A stretch of DNA of 64,000 nt from Mycobacterium sp. IS-1742 (lineage in GTDB: Bacteria; Actinomycetota; Actinomycetes; Mycobacteriales; Mycobacteriaceae): the NCBI RefSeq assembly GCF_001500125.1, contig NZ_LQIV01000001.1:338624-402623 (forward strand). The letters run 5' to 3'. Below, in pieces: positions 48,663 through 59,370 of this stretch; position 1 is the first letter of the stretch; each line of letters starts with the position of its first letter. Under the pieces are notes generated by a model that saw only the letters and a list, made by a program, of their open reading frames with translations, searched no databases and had not been told where the DNA came from. Both the position numbers and the translations under genes were made by a program.

Positions 48663-49333
48663 TCTTCGATCTCCGCACCACCAAGCTCCGCGAGGTCAAC
48701 GCGGCGCTGCACGCCCCTGATCTCGCCGGCGACTTCGTCATCTCGCATCCCGCCGGTGCCCACAACGTCGCCGTCGGGATCGACGCCCCCGTCCGGGTGA
48801 CCGTCGAGGGCCACGTCGGCTACTACGCGGCCGGGATGAATCAGCAGGCCGAGGTCGTCATCGACGGCAACGCGGGCACCGGCGTGGCCGAGAACATGAT
48901 GAGCGGCACGGTGTGGGTCAAGGGCAACGCCTCACAGTCGGCGGGCGCCACCGCTCACGGCGGGCTGCTGGTCATCGAGGGAAATGCCGCTGCGCGCTGC
49001 GGGATCTCGATGAAGGGTGTCGACATCGTCGTCGGCGGCGACATCGGCCACATGAGTGCTTTCATGGCCCAGGCCGGCCGGCTGGTCGTGCGCGGCGACG
49101 CCGGTGAGGCGCTCGGCGACTCGATCTACGAGGCACGGCTCTACGTGCGCGGATCGGTCGCCTCCTTGGGCGCGGACTGCGTGGCCAAGGAGATGCGGTC
49201 CGAGCACCACGAGGAACTCGGACGGCTGCTCAAGGCCGCGGGTTTCGAGGACGACGACACGGCGTCCTACACCCGGTACGGCTCGGCGCGCGAGCTGTAC
49301 CACTTCCACGTCGACAACACAGGGAGTTACTGA
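48650..49333 (+). CDS. GXGXG-motif protein (glutamate synthase domain 3, GlxC/MgsB-like)
   Basis: 227 residues. The right-handed beta-helix of the glutamate synthase C-terminal domain is seen as regularly spaced Gly: GNAGTGVAENMMSG, KGNASQSAGATAHGG, IEGNAAARCGISMKG, GGDIGHMSAFMAQ. A free-standing subunit of this kind links the amidotransferase and FMN subunits. Overlaps both neighbours. Confidence 0.88.
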   Translation: MDPLIFDLRTTKLREVNAALHAPDLAGDFVISHPAGAHNVAVGIDAPVRVTVEGHVGYYAAGMNQQAEVVIDGNAGTGVAENMMSGTVWVKGNASQSAGATAHGGLLVIEGNAAARCGISMKGVDIVVGGDIGHMSAFMAQAGRLVVRGDAGEALGDSIYEARLYVRGSVASLGADCVAKEMRSEHHEELGRLLKAAGFEDDDTASYTRYGSARELYHFHVDNTGSY

Positions 49334-50655
49334 TGAGCACCTGGGCACTGCGCGAGTCGGCGACTTTCGACCGCGCCACCATCGCAGGGATCCAGCGCGC
49401 GGCGGACACCGGGATCTACGACATCCGCGGCTGGGGCGCCAAACGGGCACTGCCGCACTTCGACGACCTGCTCTTCCTGGGCGCGTCGATGTCGCGTTAC
49501 CCGCTGGAGGGGTACCGGGAGCGGTGCGCCACCGATGTGGTGCTGGGCGATCGCCATGCGAAATACCCTCTGCACCTGGATATCCCGGTGACGATCGCCG
49601 GCATGTCGTTCGGCGCGCTGTCCGGCCAGGCCAAGGAGGCACTGGGCCGCGGCGCCAGCGAGGTCGGCACCTCCACCACCACCGGTGACGGCGGGATGAC
49701 GCCGGAGGAGCGCGGGCAGAGCAAGCACCTGGTGTACCAGTACCTGCCCTCGCGCTACGGCATGAACCCCGACGATCTGCGCAAGGCGGATGCGATCGAG
49801 GTGGTGCTCGGTCAGGGCGCCAAACCGGGCGGCGGCGGAATGCTGTTGGGCCAGAAGATCTCTGAACGCGTCGCGTCGATGCGCACGCTGCCGCAGGGCA
49901 TCGATCAGCGCTCGGCGTGCCGGCACCCGGACTGGACCGGACCCGACGACCTCACCATCAAGATCAACGAACTGCGTGAGCTGACCGACTGGGAGAAGCC
50001 GATCTACGTCAAGGTCGGCGCCACCCGCACCTACTACGACGTCAAGCTGGCCGTCCACGCCGGCGCCGACGTCGTGGTCGTCGACGGGATGCAGGGCGGC
50101 ACCGCGGCCACCCAGGAGGTGTTCATCGAACACGTCGGCGTCCCCACGCTGGCGGCGATCCCGCAGGCGGTGCAGGCGCTGCAGGAACTCGGTGTGCATA
50201 GAAAAGTGCAGCTCATCGTGTCCGGCGGTATCCGCACCGGCGCCGACGTCGCCAAGGCGCTCGCGCTGGGCGCCGACGCGGTAGCGATCGGCACCGCGGC
50301 GCTGATCGCGCTCGGGGACAACCATCCCCGGTACGCCGCCGAATACGAGAAGATCGGCAGCGCCGCAGGGTGTTACGACGATTTCCAGGACGGCCGGGAT
50401 CCAGCCGGCATCACCACCCAGGATCCGGAACTGGCCGCGCGGCTGGATCCGGTCGAGGCGGGTCGCCGGCTCGCCAACTACCTGCGGGTGCTCACGATGG
50501 AGGCGCAGACCATCGCCCGCGCCTGCGGTAAGGCCCACGTCTGCCATCTCGAACCCGAGGACCTGGTGGCCGTCACGATCGAGGCCGCCGCGATGGCACG
50601 CATCCCCCTTGCGGGCACGAACTGGATTCCGGGACAGAACGGAGCAGGCTTCTGA
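49333..50655 (+). CDS. FMN-binding glutamate synthase-type protein (GlxD/MgsC-like)
   Basis: 440 residues. The FMN TIM barrel shows GMSFGALSGQAKEALGRGA, GAKPGGGGMLLG, VVVVDGMQGGTAATQE and VSGGIRTGADVAKALALGAD. Cysteines in AAGCYDD, RACGKAHVCHLEPEDL can hold a [3Fe-4S] cluster. It would aminate (or methylaminate) 2-oxoglutarate with the amine made by the amidotransferase subunit. TGATG junctions on both sides show tight coupling. Confidence 0.88.
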   Translation: MSTWALRESATFDRATIAGIQRAADTGIYDIRGWGAKRALPHFDDLLFLGASMSRYPLEGYRERCATDVVLGDRHAKYPLHLDIPVTIAGMSFGALSGQAKEALGRGASEVGTSTTTGDGGMTPEERGQSKHLVYQYLPSRYGMNPDDLRKADAIEVVLGQGAKPGGGGMLLGQKISERVASMRTLPQGIDQRSACRHPDWTGPDDLTIKINELRELTDWEKPIYVKVGATRTYYDVKLAVHAGADVVVVDGMQGGTAATQEVFIEHVGVPTLAAIPQAVQALQELGVHRKVQLIVSGGIRTGADVAKALALGADAVAIGTAALIALGDNHPRYAAEYEKIGSAAGCYDDFQDGRDPAGITTQDPELAARLDPVEAGRRLANYLRVLTMEAQTIARACGKAHVCHLEPEDLVAVTIEAAAMARIPLAGTNWIPGQNGAGF

Positions 50656-51842
50656 TGAGCGACACAGCAGACGTCGTCATCGTCGGCGGCGGACTCGAAG
50701 GCGCCGCGGCCGCGTGGGCACTCACCGAGCGTGGCATCACCAATGTGGTTGTCGCCGAACGCCATACGGTGGGCTCCGGGATGACGGGCAAATCCAGCGG
50801 TATCGTGCGCTGCCACTACGGGGTCAGCTCGCTGGCGGCGATGGCGACCTCGAGCCTCGAGACGTTCGAGAAGGCCGAACAGCTCTTCGGCGGCGACATC
50901 GGGTTCCGCCAGACCGGCTACGTGGTCGGCGTCGGTGCGCAGAACGTCGACGCGATGCGCAAGAGCCTCGCCGCGCAGCGAGCGGTCGGGGTGCAGACCG
51001 AGGAGATCGACGCCGCCGAGGTCGCGAAGATGTGGCCGTACGCGGACCTGGAGCCGTTCGCCGCCTTCGGCTGGGAGCCGCGCGGCGGATACGGCGATGC
51101 GTATCAGACGGCGCAGGCGTTCGCGATCGCCGCCCGCTCCGCGGGTGTCCGGGTGCGGCAGAGCACCGCGGTGCAGAGCCTCGTCACCGACGGTCAGCGC
51201 GTCACCGGGGTCAAACTGGCCGACGGAGGCGAGATCTCGGCCGAGACCGTCGTCGTCGCCACCGGCGCCTGGACGCGGCCGTTCCTCGCCCAGCACGGCA
51301 TCGACGTGCCGATCCGCGTGGTGCGCGAACAGATCGTGATGATCGACCCCGGGGTGGAACTCGGCCAGGTGCCGGTCTTCTCCGATCTGGTGTCGCTGCA
51401 GTACATCCGGCCCGAACCCGACGGGACCGTACTGTTCGGCAACAGCGATCTGGCCGACAACGAGGACACCGATCCGGACAACTACCTCAACCGGGCCACC
51501 GACGATTTCGTCGACATCACCGTCGACAAGGTGGGCACCCGGTTCCCCGGTTTCCCGGACGCGTCGATCACCAGCAGCTACGCCGGCTGCTACGACGTCA
51601 CCCCGGACTGGAACCCCGTGATCTCCCGCACCGACCTCGACGGGCTCATCGTCGCGGCCGGGTTCAGCGGCCACGGCTTCAAGATCGCGCCCGCGGTCGG
51701 CCGGCTGGTGGCGGACCTGATCGTCGACGGGCACAGCGCCGACCCGCGGATCCCCGAAACCGACTTCCGGCTGTCGCGCTTCGCCGAGGGTGATCTGCTC
51801 ACGACGCCGTACCCGTACGTCGGGGCCGGCGAGATGCGTTAG
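50655..51842 (+). CDS. FAD-dependent amine oxidoreductase (sarcosine oxidase beta/DAO family)
   Basis: 395 residues. The dinucleotide fold VVIVGGGLEGAAAAWAL is followed by SGIVRCHYGVSSLAAMA, as in heterotetrameric sarcosine oxidase beta and dimethylglycine-type enzymes. The C-terminal GFSGHGFKIAPAVGRLVADL is also typical. No alpha, gamma or delta subunits lie nearby. In this operon it is well placed to oxidise an N-methyl amino acid, for example N-methylglutamate to glutamate plus formaldehyde. Confidence 0.87.
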   Translation: MSDTADVVIVGGGLEGAAAAWALTERGITNVVVAERHTVGSGMTGKSSGIVRCHYGVSSLAAMATSSLETFEKAEQLFGGDIGFRQTGYVVGVGAQNVDAMRKSLAAQRAVGVQTEEIDAAEVAKMWPYADLEPFAAFGWEPRGGYGDAYQTAQAFAIAARSAGVRVRQSTAVQSLVTDGQRVTGVKLADGGEISAETVVVATGAWTRPFLAQHGIDVPIRVVREQIVMIDPGVELGQVPVFSDLVSLQYIRPEPDGTVLFGNSDLADNEDTDPDNYLNRATDDFVDITVDKVGTRFPGFPDASITSSYAGCYDVTPDWNPVISRTDLDGLIVAAGFSGHGFKIAPAVGRLVADLIVDGHSADPRIPETDFRLSRFAEGDLLTTPYPYVGAGEMR

Positions 51843-51851
51843 ACAGGTGCA

Positions 51852-52511
51852 GTGAGCCCATCCGACGACCACGCGCCACTCCTGCGCAATGTGTCGGGCA
51901 CCGCGCGGGACCGGGACCCGCAGGAGCCGGTCACCGACACCGAGTTCGAGGCGGCGATCGGGCGCAACGTGCGCCAGCTCCGTCAGCAGCACGGTCTGAC
52001 CGTCGCCGAGATGGCTGCCCGCGTCGGCATCTCCAAGGCGATGATGAGCAAGATCGAGAACGCGCAGACCTCCTGCAGCCTCTCCACCCTGGCATTGCTG
52101 GCCAAGGGCTTCGACGTGCCGGTGACCAGCCTGTTCCGCGGCGCGGACGTCGAGCGCCCCGCCGCGTTCGTCAAGGCGGGCACCGGCGCGCGGATCGTGC
52201 GCAACGGCACCAAGGAAGGCCACGACTACCAGCTGCTGGGGTCGCTGCGCGGTGAGCACAAGCGGCTGGAGTGCCTCGAGGTCACGCTGTCCGAGAAGAG
52301 CCGGACCTACCCGCTGTTCCAGCACCCGGGCACCGAATTCATCTACATGCTCGAAGGCGTCATGGACTACAGCCACAGCCGGTCGGTGTACCGCCTGCAC
52401 CCCGGCGACTCGCTGCAGATCGACGGCGAAGGTGCACACGGCCCCGTCGACCTGGTCGAACTTCCCATTCGATTCCTGTCGGTGATCGCGTTCCCGGACT
52501 CCGCCGTCTGA
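51852..52511 (+). CDS. XRE-cupin transcriptional regulator
   Basis: 219 residues from GTG 51852, 9 bp after the oxidoreductase gene. The XRE helix-turn-helix (about 37-90, VRQLRQQHGLTVAEMAARVG and KAMMSKIENAQ) is followed by a cupin sensor domain (TEFIYMLEGVMDYSHS, LHPGDSLQIDGEGAHGP). Last gene of the operon, so it probably senses an amine or amino acid and controls the operon. Confidence 0.88.
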   Translation: MSPSDDHAPLLRNVSGTARDRDPQEPVTDTEFEAAIGRNVRQLRQQHGLTVAEMAARVGISKAMMSKIENAQTSCSLSTLALLAKGFDVPVTSLFRGADVERPAAFVKAGTGARIVRNGTKEGHDYQLLGSLRGEHKRLECLEVTLSEKSRTYPLFQHPGTEFIYMLEGVMDYSHSRSVYRLHPGDSLQIDGEGAHGPVDLVELPIRFLSVIAFPDSAV

Positions 52512-54482
<1,971 letters not shown>

Positions 54483-54500
54483 CCGTGAGAGGCTGCCCAG

Positions 54501-54992
54501 GTGACCGTCGTCGTCGTGGGAAATCCGAAACCGAAGTCGCGGACGCGGGCCGCCGCCGAACTGGTCGCCGAGAGGCTCACCGGCTCACCCGCCGAGCACG
54601 TCATCGATGTCGTGGATCTCGGCGCCGGGCTGCTCGGGTGGGGTGACCCGACGGTGGCCGAGGCGAAGGACATCGTGAAATCCGCCGACTCACTGGTGGT
54701 CGCGTCACCGACCTTCAAGGCCACCTACACCGGGCTGCTGAAGCTGTTCCTCGACCAGTTCGGCCAGGGTGAACTCGGTCAGGTCCCGACGTTCCCGCTC
54801 ATGCTCGGCGGCTCACCCACCCATGCGCTCGCCCCGGAACTGACACTGCGCCCGGTGCTGGTGGAGATCGGAGCGAGCTGCCCGGCGCCGAGCCTGTACC
54901 TGCTCGACTCGGAGTACGAGACATCGCCGGCCCTCGACGCGTGGCTGGAGGTCGCCCGCCGGTACGTCCCCGGTCAGAACAGCGCGAACTGA
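54501..54992 (+). CDS. NADPH-dependent FMN reductase family protein
   Basis: 163 residues from GTG 54501. The flavodoxin-like fold starts VVVVGNPKPKSRTRAAAEL and has the FMN segment LVVASPTFKATYTGLLKLFLDQ. It would supply reduced flavin or act as a quinone reductase. Its last 19 bp overlap the convergent exonuclease gene. It may be co-transcribed with leuA (18-bp gap). Confidence 0.85.
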   Translation: MTVVVVGNPKPKSRTRAAAELVAERLTGSPAEHVIDVVDLGAGLLGWGDPTVAEAKDIVKSADSLVVASPTFKATYTGLLKLFLDQFGQGELGQVPTFPLMLGGSPTHALAPELTLRPVLVEIGASCPAPSLYLLDSEYETSPALDAWLEVARRYVPGQNSAN

Positions 54993-55963
54993 TCGCCCAC
55001 GGTGGTGGCGTCGAAGAACTCCTCGATGCCGGTGCCGCCGACCACGTGGTCGAGCGCGCGCAGGAAGTCGATGTCGGAGAGCACGGGGACGCCGAACTCC
55101 TTCGCCTGGTAGCCCTTGCCCTGTTCGACGTCGGGCTGGTTGCAGACGACCAGTGAGGTCTCCGGATCCACCGTGTCGGTGTAGGCCAGCCCGGCCGCGA
55201 CGATCCGCTCGATCAGCTCCTCGTGGGTGCGGGCGACCTCCGCCGCGAGCGCCACGCGCATGCCCTGCACCATCGGACGCCCCGCGATGTGGCGGCCCGG
55301 GTTGAGATACGCGCAGGGCAGCCGTGCGGCCACCATCTTCAGCGGGTGCAACTCCTCGTGGGTCACACGGCCGTTGGGCCACCGCCGCCGGCTCAGCGGC
55401 CGCGTCGGCAGCCAGGCGCGGCGCTCACGGGCGCGGGCCAGCGTCGGCTTGAGGATCTGCGCGAGGACCTGTGCGTCGTCGAGGGCGTCGTGCGGTTTGA
55501 GCTGCGGAACACCCCAGTGCGCGGCGAGCGTCTCCAACCGCAGGTTCTCCGTCCCGAGGTCGAGGCGGCGGGCGAGTTCGACGGTGCACATCACCGAGTC
55601 GATCGGCAGTTCGGCGCGGACGAGTTCGGCCTCGGCGGTCAGAAACGAGTAGTCGAACCCGACGTTGTGCGCGACGAGCGTGCGGCCGCGCAGCAGTTCG
55701 GCCAGATCGGCGACGACATCGCCGAAGCGGGGCGCACCCTCGAGCATCTCGGCGGTCAACCCGTGCACGTGGGTCGGCCCGGGGTCGACCCCCGGGTTCA
55801 GCAGGGTGGCCAGGCTCTGCTCGACGTTGCCGTCGTCACCCACCGCGAGTGCGGCGAGGCTGACGATGCGCGCCTGCCCGGGCCGGAAACCCGACGTCTC
55901 GACATCGACGACGGCCCAGCCTGTACCGGTGTCGACCGCCGGTCTTCCCCAACCGTGGCTCAC
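54974..55963 (-). CDS. DEDDh-family exonuclease with BRCT domain (DnaQ-like)
   Basis: 329 residues from GTG 55963. The DEDDh core is seen as VVDVETSG (Asp20, Glu22), AHNVGFDYSFL and HDALDDAQ. The C-terminal ~90 residues form a BRCT-like domain (SLVVCNQPDVEQGKGYQAKEFGV begins as DPETSLVVCNQ). It is a 3'-5' exonuclease that may act as a proofreading or repair nuclease. The length equals Rv3711c. It is divergent from murT with 73 bp between. Confidence 0.92.
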   Translation of the reverse strand: MSHGWGRPAVDTGTGWAVVDVETSGFRPGQARIVSLAALAVGDDGNVEQSLATLLNPGVDPGPTHVHGLTAEMLEGAPRFGDVVADLAELLRGRTLVAHNVGFDYSFLTAEAELVRAELPIDSVMCTVELARRLDLGTENLRLETLAAHWGVPQLKPHDALDDAQVLAQILKPTLARARERRAWLPTRPLSRRRWPNGRVTHEELHPLKMVAARLPCAYLNPGRHIAGRPMVQGMRVALAAEVARTHEELIERIVAAGLAYTDTVDPETSLVVCNQPDVEQGKGYQAKEFGVPVLSDIDFLRALDHVVGGTGIEEFFDATTVGDQFALF

Positions 55964-56036
55964 CACCTCAGCGTGGCACGCCCCTCCGACAATCTCGGAT
56001 CGCAGCGGTGCGTGTCGGCCCCCTAAACTGCCGGGG

Positions 56037-57260
56037 ATGGTCACCCCTCGAGGACGCGCCGCCCTGGCGGCCGGCGCAGGCGCACGATGGGCGTCGCGCG
56101 TCACCGGTCGTGGCGCGGGCGCGATGATCGGCGGGCTCGTCGCGATGACGCTGGACCGCACGATCCTCGGCCAGCTCGGCGCGGGGCGGCGCACCGCCGT
56201 CATCACCGGCACCAACGGCAAGTCCACCACCACGCGGATGACCGCGGCGGCGCTGGGCACCCTGGGCGCGGTGGCGACCAACGCCGAGGGCGCCAACATG
56301 GACGCCGGCCTGGTCGCCGCGCTCGCCGCCGACCGCGACGCAGCGCTGGCGGCGCTCGAGGTCGACGAGATGCACGTCCCGCACGTGTTGGACGCGGTGG
56401 AGGCCGCCGTCGTCGTCCTGCTGAACCTGTCCCGTGACCAACTCGACCGCGTCGGTGAGATCAACCACATCGAACGCACCCTGCGCGCCGGGCTGGCCCG
56501 GCACCCGTCGGCCGTCGTGGTCGCCAACTGCGACGACGTGCTGATGACGTCGGCGGCCTACGACAGCCCGAACGTGGTCTGGGTCGCGGCGGGCGGCGGG
56601 TGGGCCAACGACTCGGTGAGCTGCCCCCGGTCCGGCGAGGTCATCGTCCGCAACGGCCACGACTGGTACTCGACGGGGTGCGACTTCAAACGCCCGACGC
56701 CGCAGTGGTGGTACGACGACACCCACCTGTATGGCCCCGACGGGCTGGCGCTGCCGATGACGCTGGCGCTGCCCGGGGCGGTGAACCGCGGCAACGCCGC
56801 GCAGGCCGTCGCCGCGGCGGTGACCATGGGCGCCGATCCGGCGGCGGCGGTGGCGGCGGTGTCGGGGGTCGACGAGGTGGCCGGGCGCTACCGCACGGTG
56901 CACCTCGGCGAGCACACCGCGCGGGTGCTGCTGGCGAAGAACCCGGCCGGCTGGCAGGAGGCGCTGTCGATGGTCGACAAACACGGCGCCGGGGTGGTGA
57001 TCGCGGTCAACGGGCAGGTCCCCGACGGGGAGGATCTGTCGTGGCTGTGGGATGTTCGCTTCGAACACTTCGAGGACACGCAGGTCGTCGCCGCCGGTGA
57101 ACGCGGCACCGATCTGGCGGTGCGGCTGGGCTACGCGGGCGTCGAGCACACGCTGGTGCACGACACGTTCGCCGCCATCAAGTCGTGTCCGCCCGGCCAC
57201 GTCGAGGTGATCGCGAACTACACGGCGTTCCTCCAACTCAATCGGCGGTTGGCGCGATGA
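56037..57260 (+). CDS. murT: Lipid II isoglutaminyl synthase, MurT subunit
   Basis: 407 residues from ATG 56037. The Mur-ligase central domain has ITGTNGKSTTTRMTAAAL (P-loop 58-66), and LEVDEMHVPHVLDAVEAA and the DUF1727 C-terminal domain follow. With GatD it amidates D-Glu of the peptidoglycan stem. The zinc-ribbon insert keeps only single cysteines (VSCPRSG and STGCDF) where staphylococcal MurT has CxxC pairs. TAAACT (56024-56029) ends 7 nt before the start, so it is likely leaderless. Confidence 0.94.
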   Translation: MVTPRGRAALAAGAGARWASRVTGRGAGAMIGGLVAMTLDRTILGQLGAGRRTAVITGTNGKSTTTRMTAAALGTLGAVATNAEGANMDAGLVAALAADRDAALAALEVDEMHVPHVLDAVEAAVVVLLNLSRDQLDRVGEINHIERTLRAGLARHPSAVVVANCDDVLMTSAAYDSPNVVWVAAGGGWANDSVSCPRSGEVIVRNGHDWYSTGCDFKRPTPQWWYDDTHLYGPDGLALPMTLALPGAVNRGNAAQAVAAAVTMGADPAAAVAAVSGVDEVAGRYRTVHLGEHTARVLLAKNPAGWQEALSMVDKHGAGVVIAVNGQVPDGEDLSWLWDVRFEHFEDTQVVAAGERGTDLAVRLGYAGVEHTLVHDTFAAIKSCPPGHVEVIANYTAFLQLNRRLAR

Positions 57261-57973
57261 GCGAATCCACGGTGCGGATCGGGCTGGTGCTGCCCGATGT
57301 GATGGGCACCTACGGCGACGGCGGCAATTCCGTGGTTCTGCGACAGCGGCTGCGACTGCGCGGCATCGACGCCGAGGTTGTCGAGATCACGCTGGCCGAT
57401 CCGGTGCCGGCCGAACTCGACCTCTACACCCTCGGCGGCGCCGAGGACTACGCGCAGCGGCTGGCGACCAAACACCTGCAGCGCCATCCCGGACTGCAGC
57501 AGGCGGCCGCGCGCGGGGCACCGGTGCTGGCGATCTGCGCGGCCATCCAGGTGCTCGGCCACTGGTACGAGACGTCGTCGGGCGAACGGGTCGACGGGGT
57601 GGGGATGCTCGACGTCACCACCACGCCTCAGCCTGCCCGCACGATCGGCGAGGTGGTGTCCCAGCCGTTGGTCGCCGGACTGCACGAAAAACTGACCGGC
57701 TTCGAAAACCACAGGGGCGGAACGGTTCTGGGTGCCGATGCGGCGCCGTTGGCCCGGGTCGAGAAGGGCGCGGGCAACCGGGACGGTGACGGTTTCGACG
57801 GCGCCGTGCAGGGCAGCGTGATCGCGACGTACCTGCACGGGCCGTGTCTGGCCCGGAACCCGGAGCTGGCCGACCATCTGCTGAGCAAGGTCGTCGGCGA
57901 GCTGCCGCCCCTGCACCTCGACGAGGTGGCGCGGCTGCGGCGGGAGCGGCTGGCGGCCCCGCGGCGGGCCTAG
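57257..57973 (+). CDS. gatD: Lipid II isoglutaminyl synthase, GatD glutaminase subunit
   Basis: 238 residues from ATG 57257, overlapping murT by 4 bp. It is a CobB/CobQ-type class I amidotransferase: nucleophile Cys94 in VLAICAAIQVLG and catalytic His194 in ATYLHGPCLARNP. It supplies ammonia to MurT. The 3' end overlaps the truncated DUF559 gene on the other strand by 4 bp. Confidence 0.94.
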   Translation: MSESTVRIGLVLPDVMGTYGDGGNSVVLRQRLRLRGIDAEVVEITLADPVPAELDLYTLGGAEDYAQRLATKHLQRHPGLQQAAARGAPVLAICAAIQVLGHWYETSSGERVDGVGMLDVTTTPQPARTIGEVVSQPLVAGLHEKLTGFENHRGGTVLGADAAPLARVEKGAGNRDGDGFDGAVQGSVIATYLHGPCLARNPELADHLLSKVVGELPPLHLDEVARLRRERLAAPRRA

Positions 57974-58269
57974 GCCGCCACGGCCCGCCGGCCGGCCAGC
58001 GCGGCGAAAACCCGGGCGAGCCAATCGTGCGGATGCTCCTCGGCGATGACCCGGACGACGATCCAGCCTCGGTCTTCGAGCATCCTCAGCCGGGCGATGT
58101 CCTTGACGTACTGCGCACGATTCTTGCGGTGGTGGTCCCCGTCGCACTCGACCGCCACCATGAACGCACGCCAGCCCATGTCGAGGAACGCGATCGGGCG
58201 CGAGCCGTCGACCACCGGGATCTGGGTCTCGGGCCGCGGCAGGCCGGCGTCGTGCAGACCCAACCGCAC
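57970..58269 (-). pseudogene. DUF559 (Vsr/restriction-endonuclease-like) protein, 5'-truncated remnant
   Basis: About 99 residues: VRLGLHDAGLPRPETQIPV, the catalytic-like core FMVAVECDGDHHRKN, then the family end. In-frame stop TGA lies just upstream of codons reading TPRESR, so the frame cannot extend. In M. tuberculosis the gene here (Rv3714c) is about 296 residues in my recollection. The N-terminal two thirds are absent and recR follows at 58305, so a deletion is likely. Confidence 0.7.
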
Positions 58270-58304
58270 CCGGCTCTCGCGCGGGGTCCGACATCACCTC
58301 GAGA

Positions 58305-58916
58305 TCAGGCCATTGCGCGGCGACCGGCGAGCGCCCGGCCCAGAGTCAGCTCGTCGGCGAATTCGAGATCGCCGCCCATCGGCAGCCCCGAGGCGATCCG
58401 CGTGACGGTCAGTCCGGGGATGTCGCGCAGCATCCGCACCAGATAGGTGGCCGTCGCCTCACCCTCGGTGTTCGGGTCGGTGGCGATGATGACCTCGGCC
58501 ACGTCGACGCCGTCGACCCGCTCCCCGATCCGGTTCAGCAGTTCACGGATGCGCAGCTGATCGGGCCCCACACCGCTCAGCGGGTCGAGTGCCCCACCCA
58601 GCACGTGATAGCGGCCGCGGAACTCGCGTGTGCGCTCGACGGCCTGCACGTCCTTGGGTTCCTCGACCACGCACACCAGTGACGCGTCGCGCCGCGGGTC
58701 ACTGCAGATGCGGCAGCGGTCGGCGTCGGAGACGTTGCCGCACACCTCGCAGAACTTCACCCCGTCGCGGATCCGGTTGAGCACCGCGGTCAGCCGGTCG
58801 ATGTCGGGCGGCTCCACGCTCAACAGGTGAAAGGCGATGCGCTGCGCGCTCTTCGGACCGATACCCGGCAGCTTGCCGAGCTCGTCGATCAGATCCTGTA
58901 CGGGGCCCTCAAACAT
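58305..58916 (-). CDS. recR: Recombination mediator RecR
   Basis: 203 residues from ATG 58916. The N-terminal helix-hairpin-helix ([20 protein letters not shown]) is followed by a C4 zinc finger (Cys56, 59, 68, 71) and the Toprim domain ([29 protein letters not shown]). It loads RecA on gapped DNA with RecO/RecF. Ten bp downstream of the YbaB-like gene on the same strand, the usual dnaX-ybaB-recR arrangement. Confidence 0.97.
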   Translation of the reverse strand: MFEGPVQDLIDELGKLPGIGPKSAQRIAFHLLSVEPPDIDRLTAVLNRIRDGVKFCEVCGNVSDADRCRICSDPRRDASLVCVVEEPKDVQAVERTREFRGRYHVLGGALDPLSGVGPDQLRIRELLNRIGERVDGVDVAEVIIATDPNTEGEATATYLVRMLRDIPGLTVTRIASGLPMGGDLEFADELTLGRALAGRRAMA

Positions 58917-58926
58917 GCGAGAACAA

Positions 58927-59259
58927 TTACAGCCCCGGAATGCCCAGGCCGCCCATCCCGCCCGCGAGCGGCCCGAGCCGGTCGTGCGCGAGGATGGTGA
59001 CCTGCTTGGCGGCGTCGGCGATCGCACCGACGACAAGGTCCTGCAGGGTCTCGACGTCGTCGGGGTCCACCACCTTGGGGTCGATGGCCACCGAGATCAC
59101 CTCGCCGCTGCCCTTCATCGTCACCTGCACCAAACCACCGCCGGCCTGACCGTGCACCTCGGAATTGGCGAGGGACTCCTGGGCCTCCATGAGCTGCTGC
59201 TGCATCTGCTGAGCCTGCGCGAGCAGTGCGGACATATCGGGCTGGCCACCGGGTTGCAT
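58927..59259 (-). CDS. YbaB/EbfC nucleoid-associated protein
   Basis: 110 residues from ATG 59259 with AAGGGGA upstream. The N-terminal helix is glutamine-rich ([16 protein letters not shown]), and [21 protein letters not shown] and the dimer DNA-binding tongs follow. The Gly-rich end [11 protein letters not shown] is typical of the actinobacterial form. In the same operon as recR. Confidence 0.93.
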   Translation of the reverse strand: MQPGGQPDMSALLAQAQQMQQQLMEAQESLANSEVHGQAGGGLVQVTMKGSGEVISVAIDPKVVDPDDVETLQDLVVGAIADAAKQVTILAHDRLGPLAGGMGGLGIPGL

Positions 59260-59370
59260 GCCTGGTCCCCTTGCGTGTTGATGTCGCGTTGGTCTCGACT
59301 TGGTTTCTGTCGCCCACATCCGGGGCTTCGGGCTTTAAGCGTAGTCCGCACCCGGGCTACGGTGGCGCCC

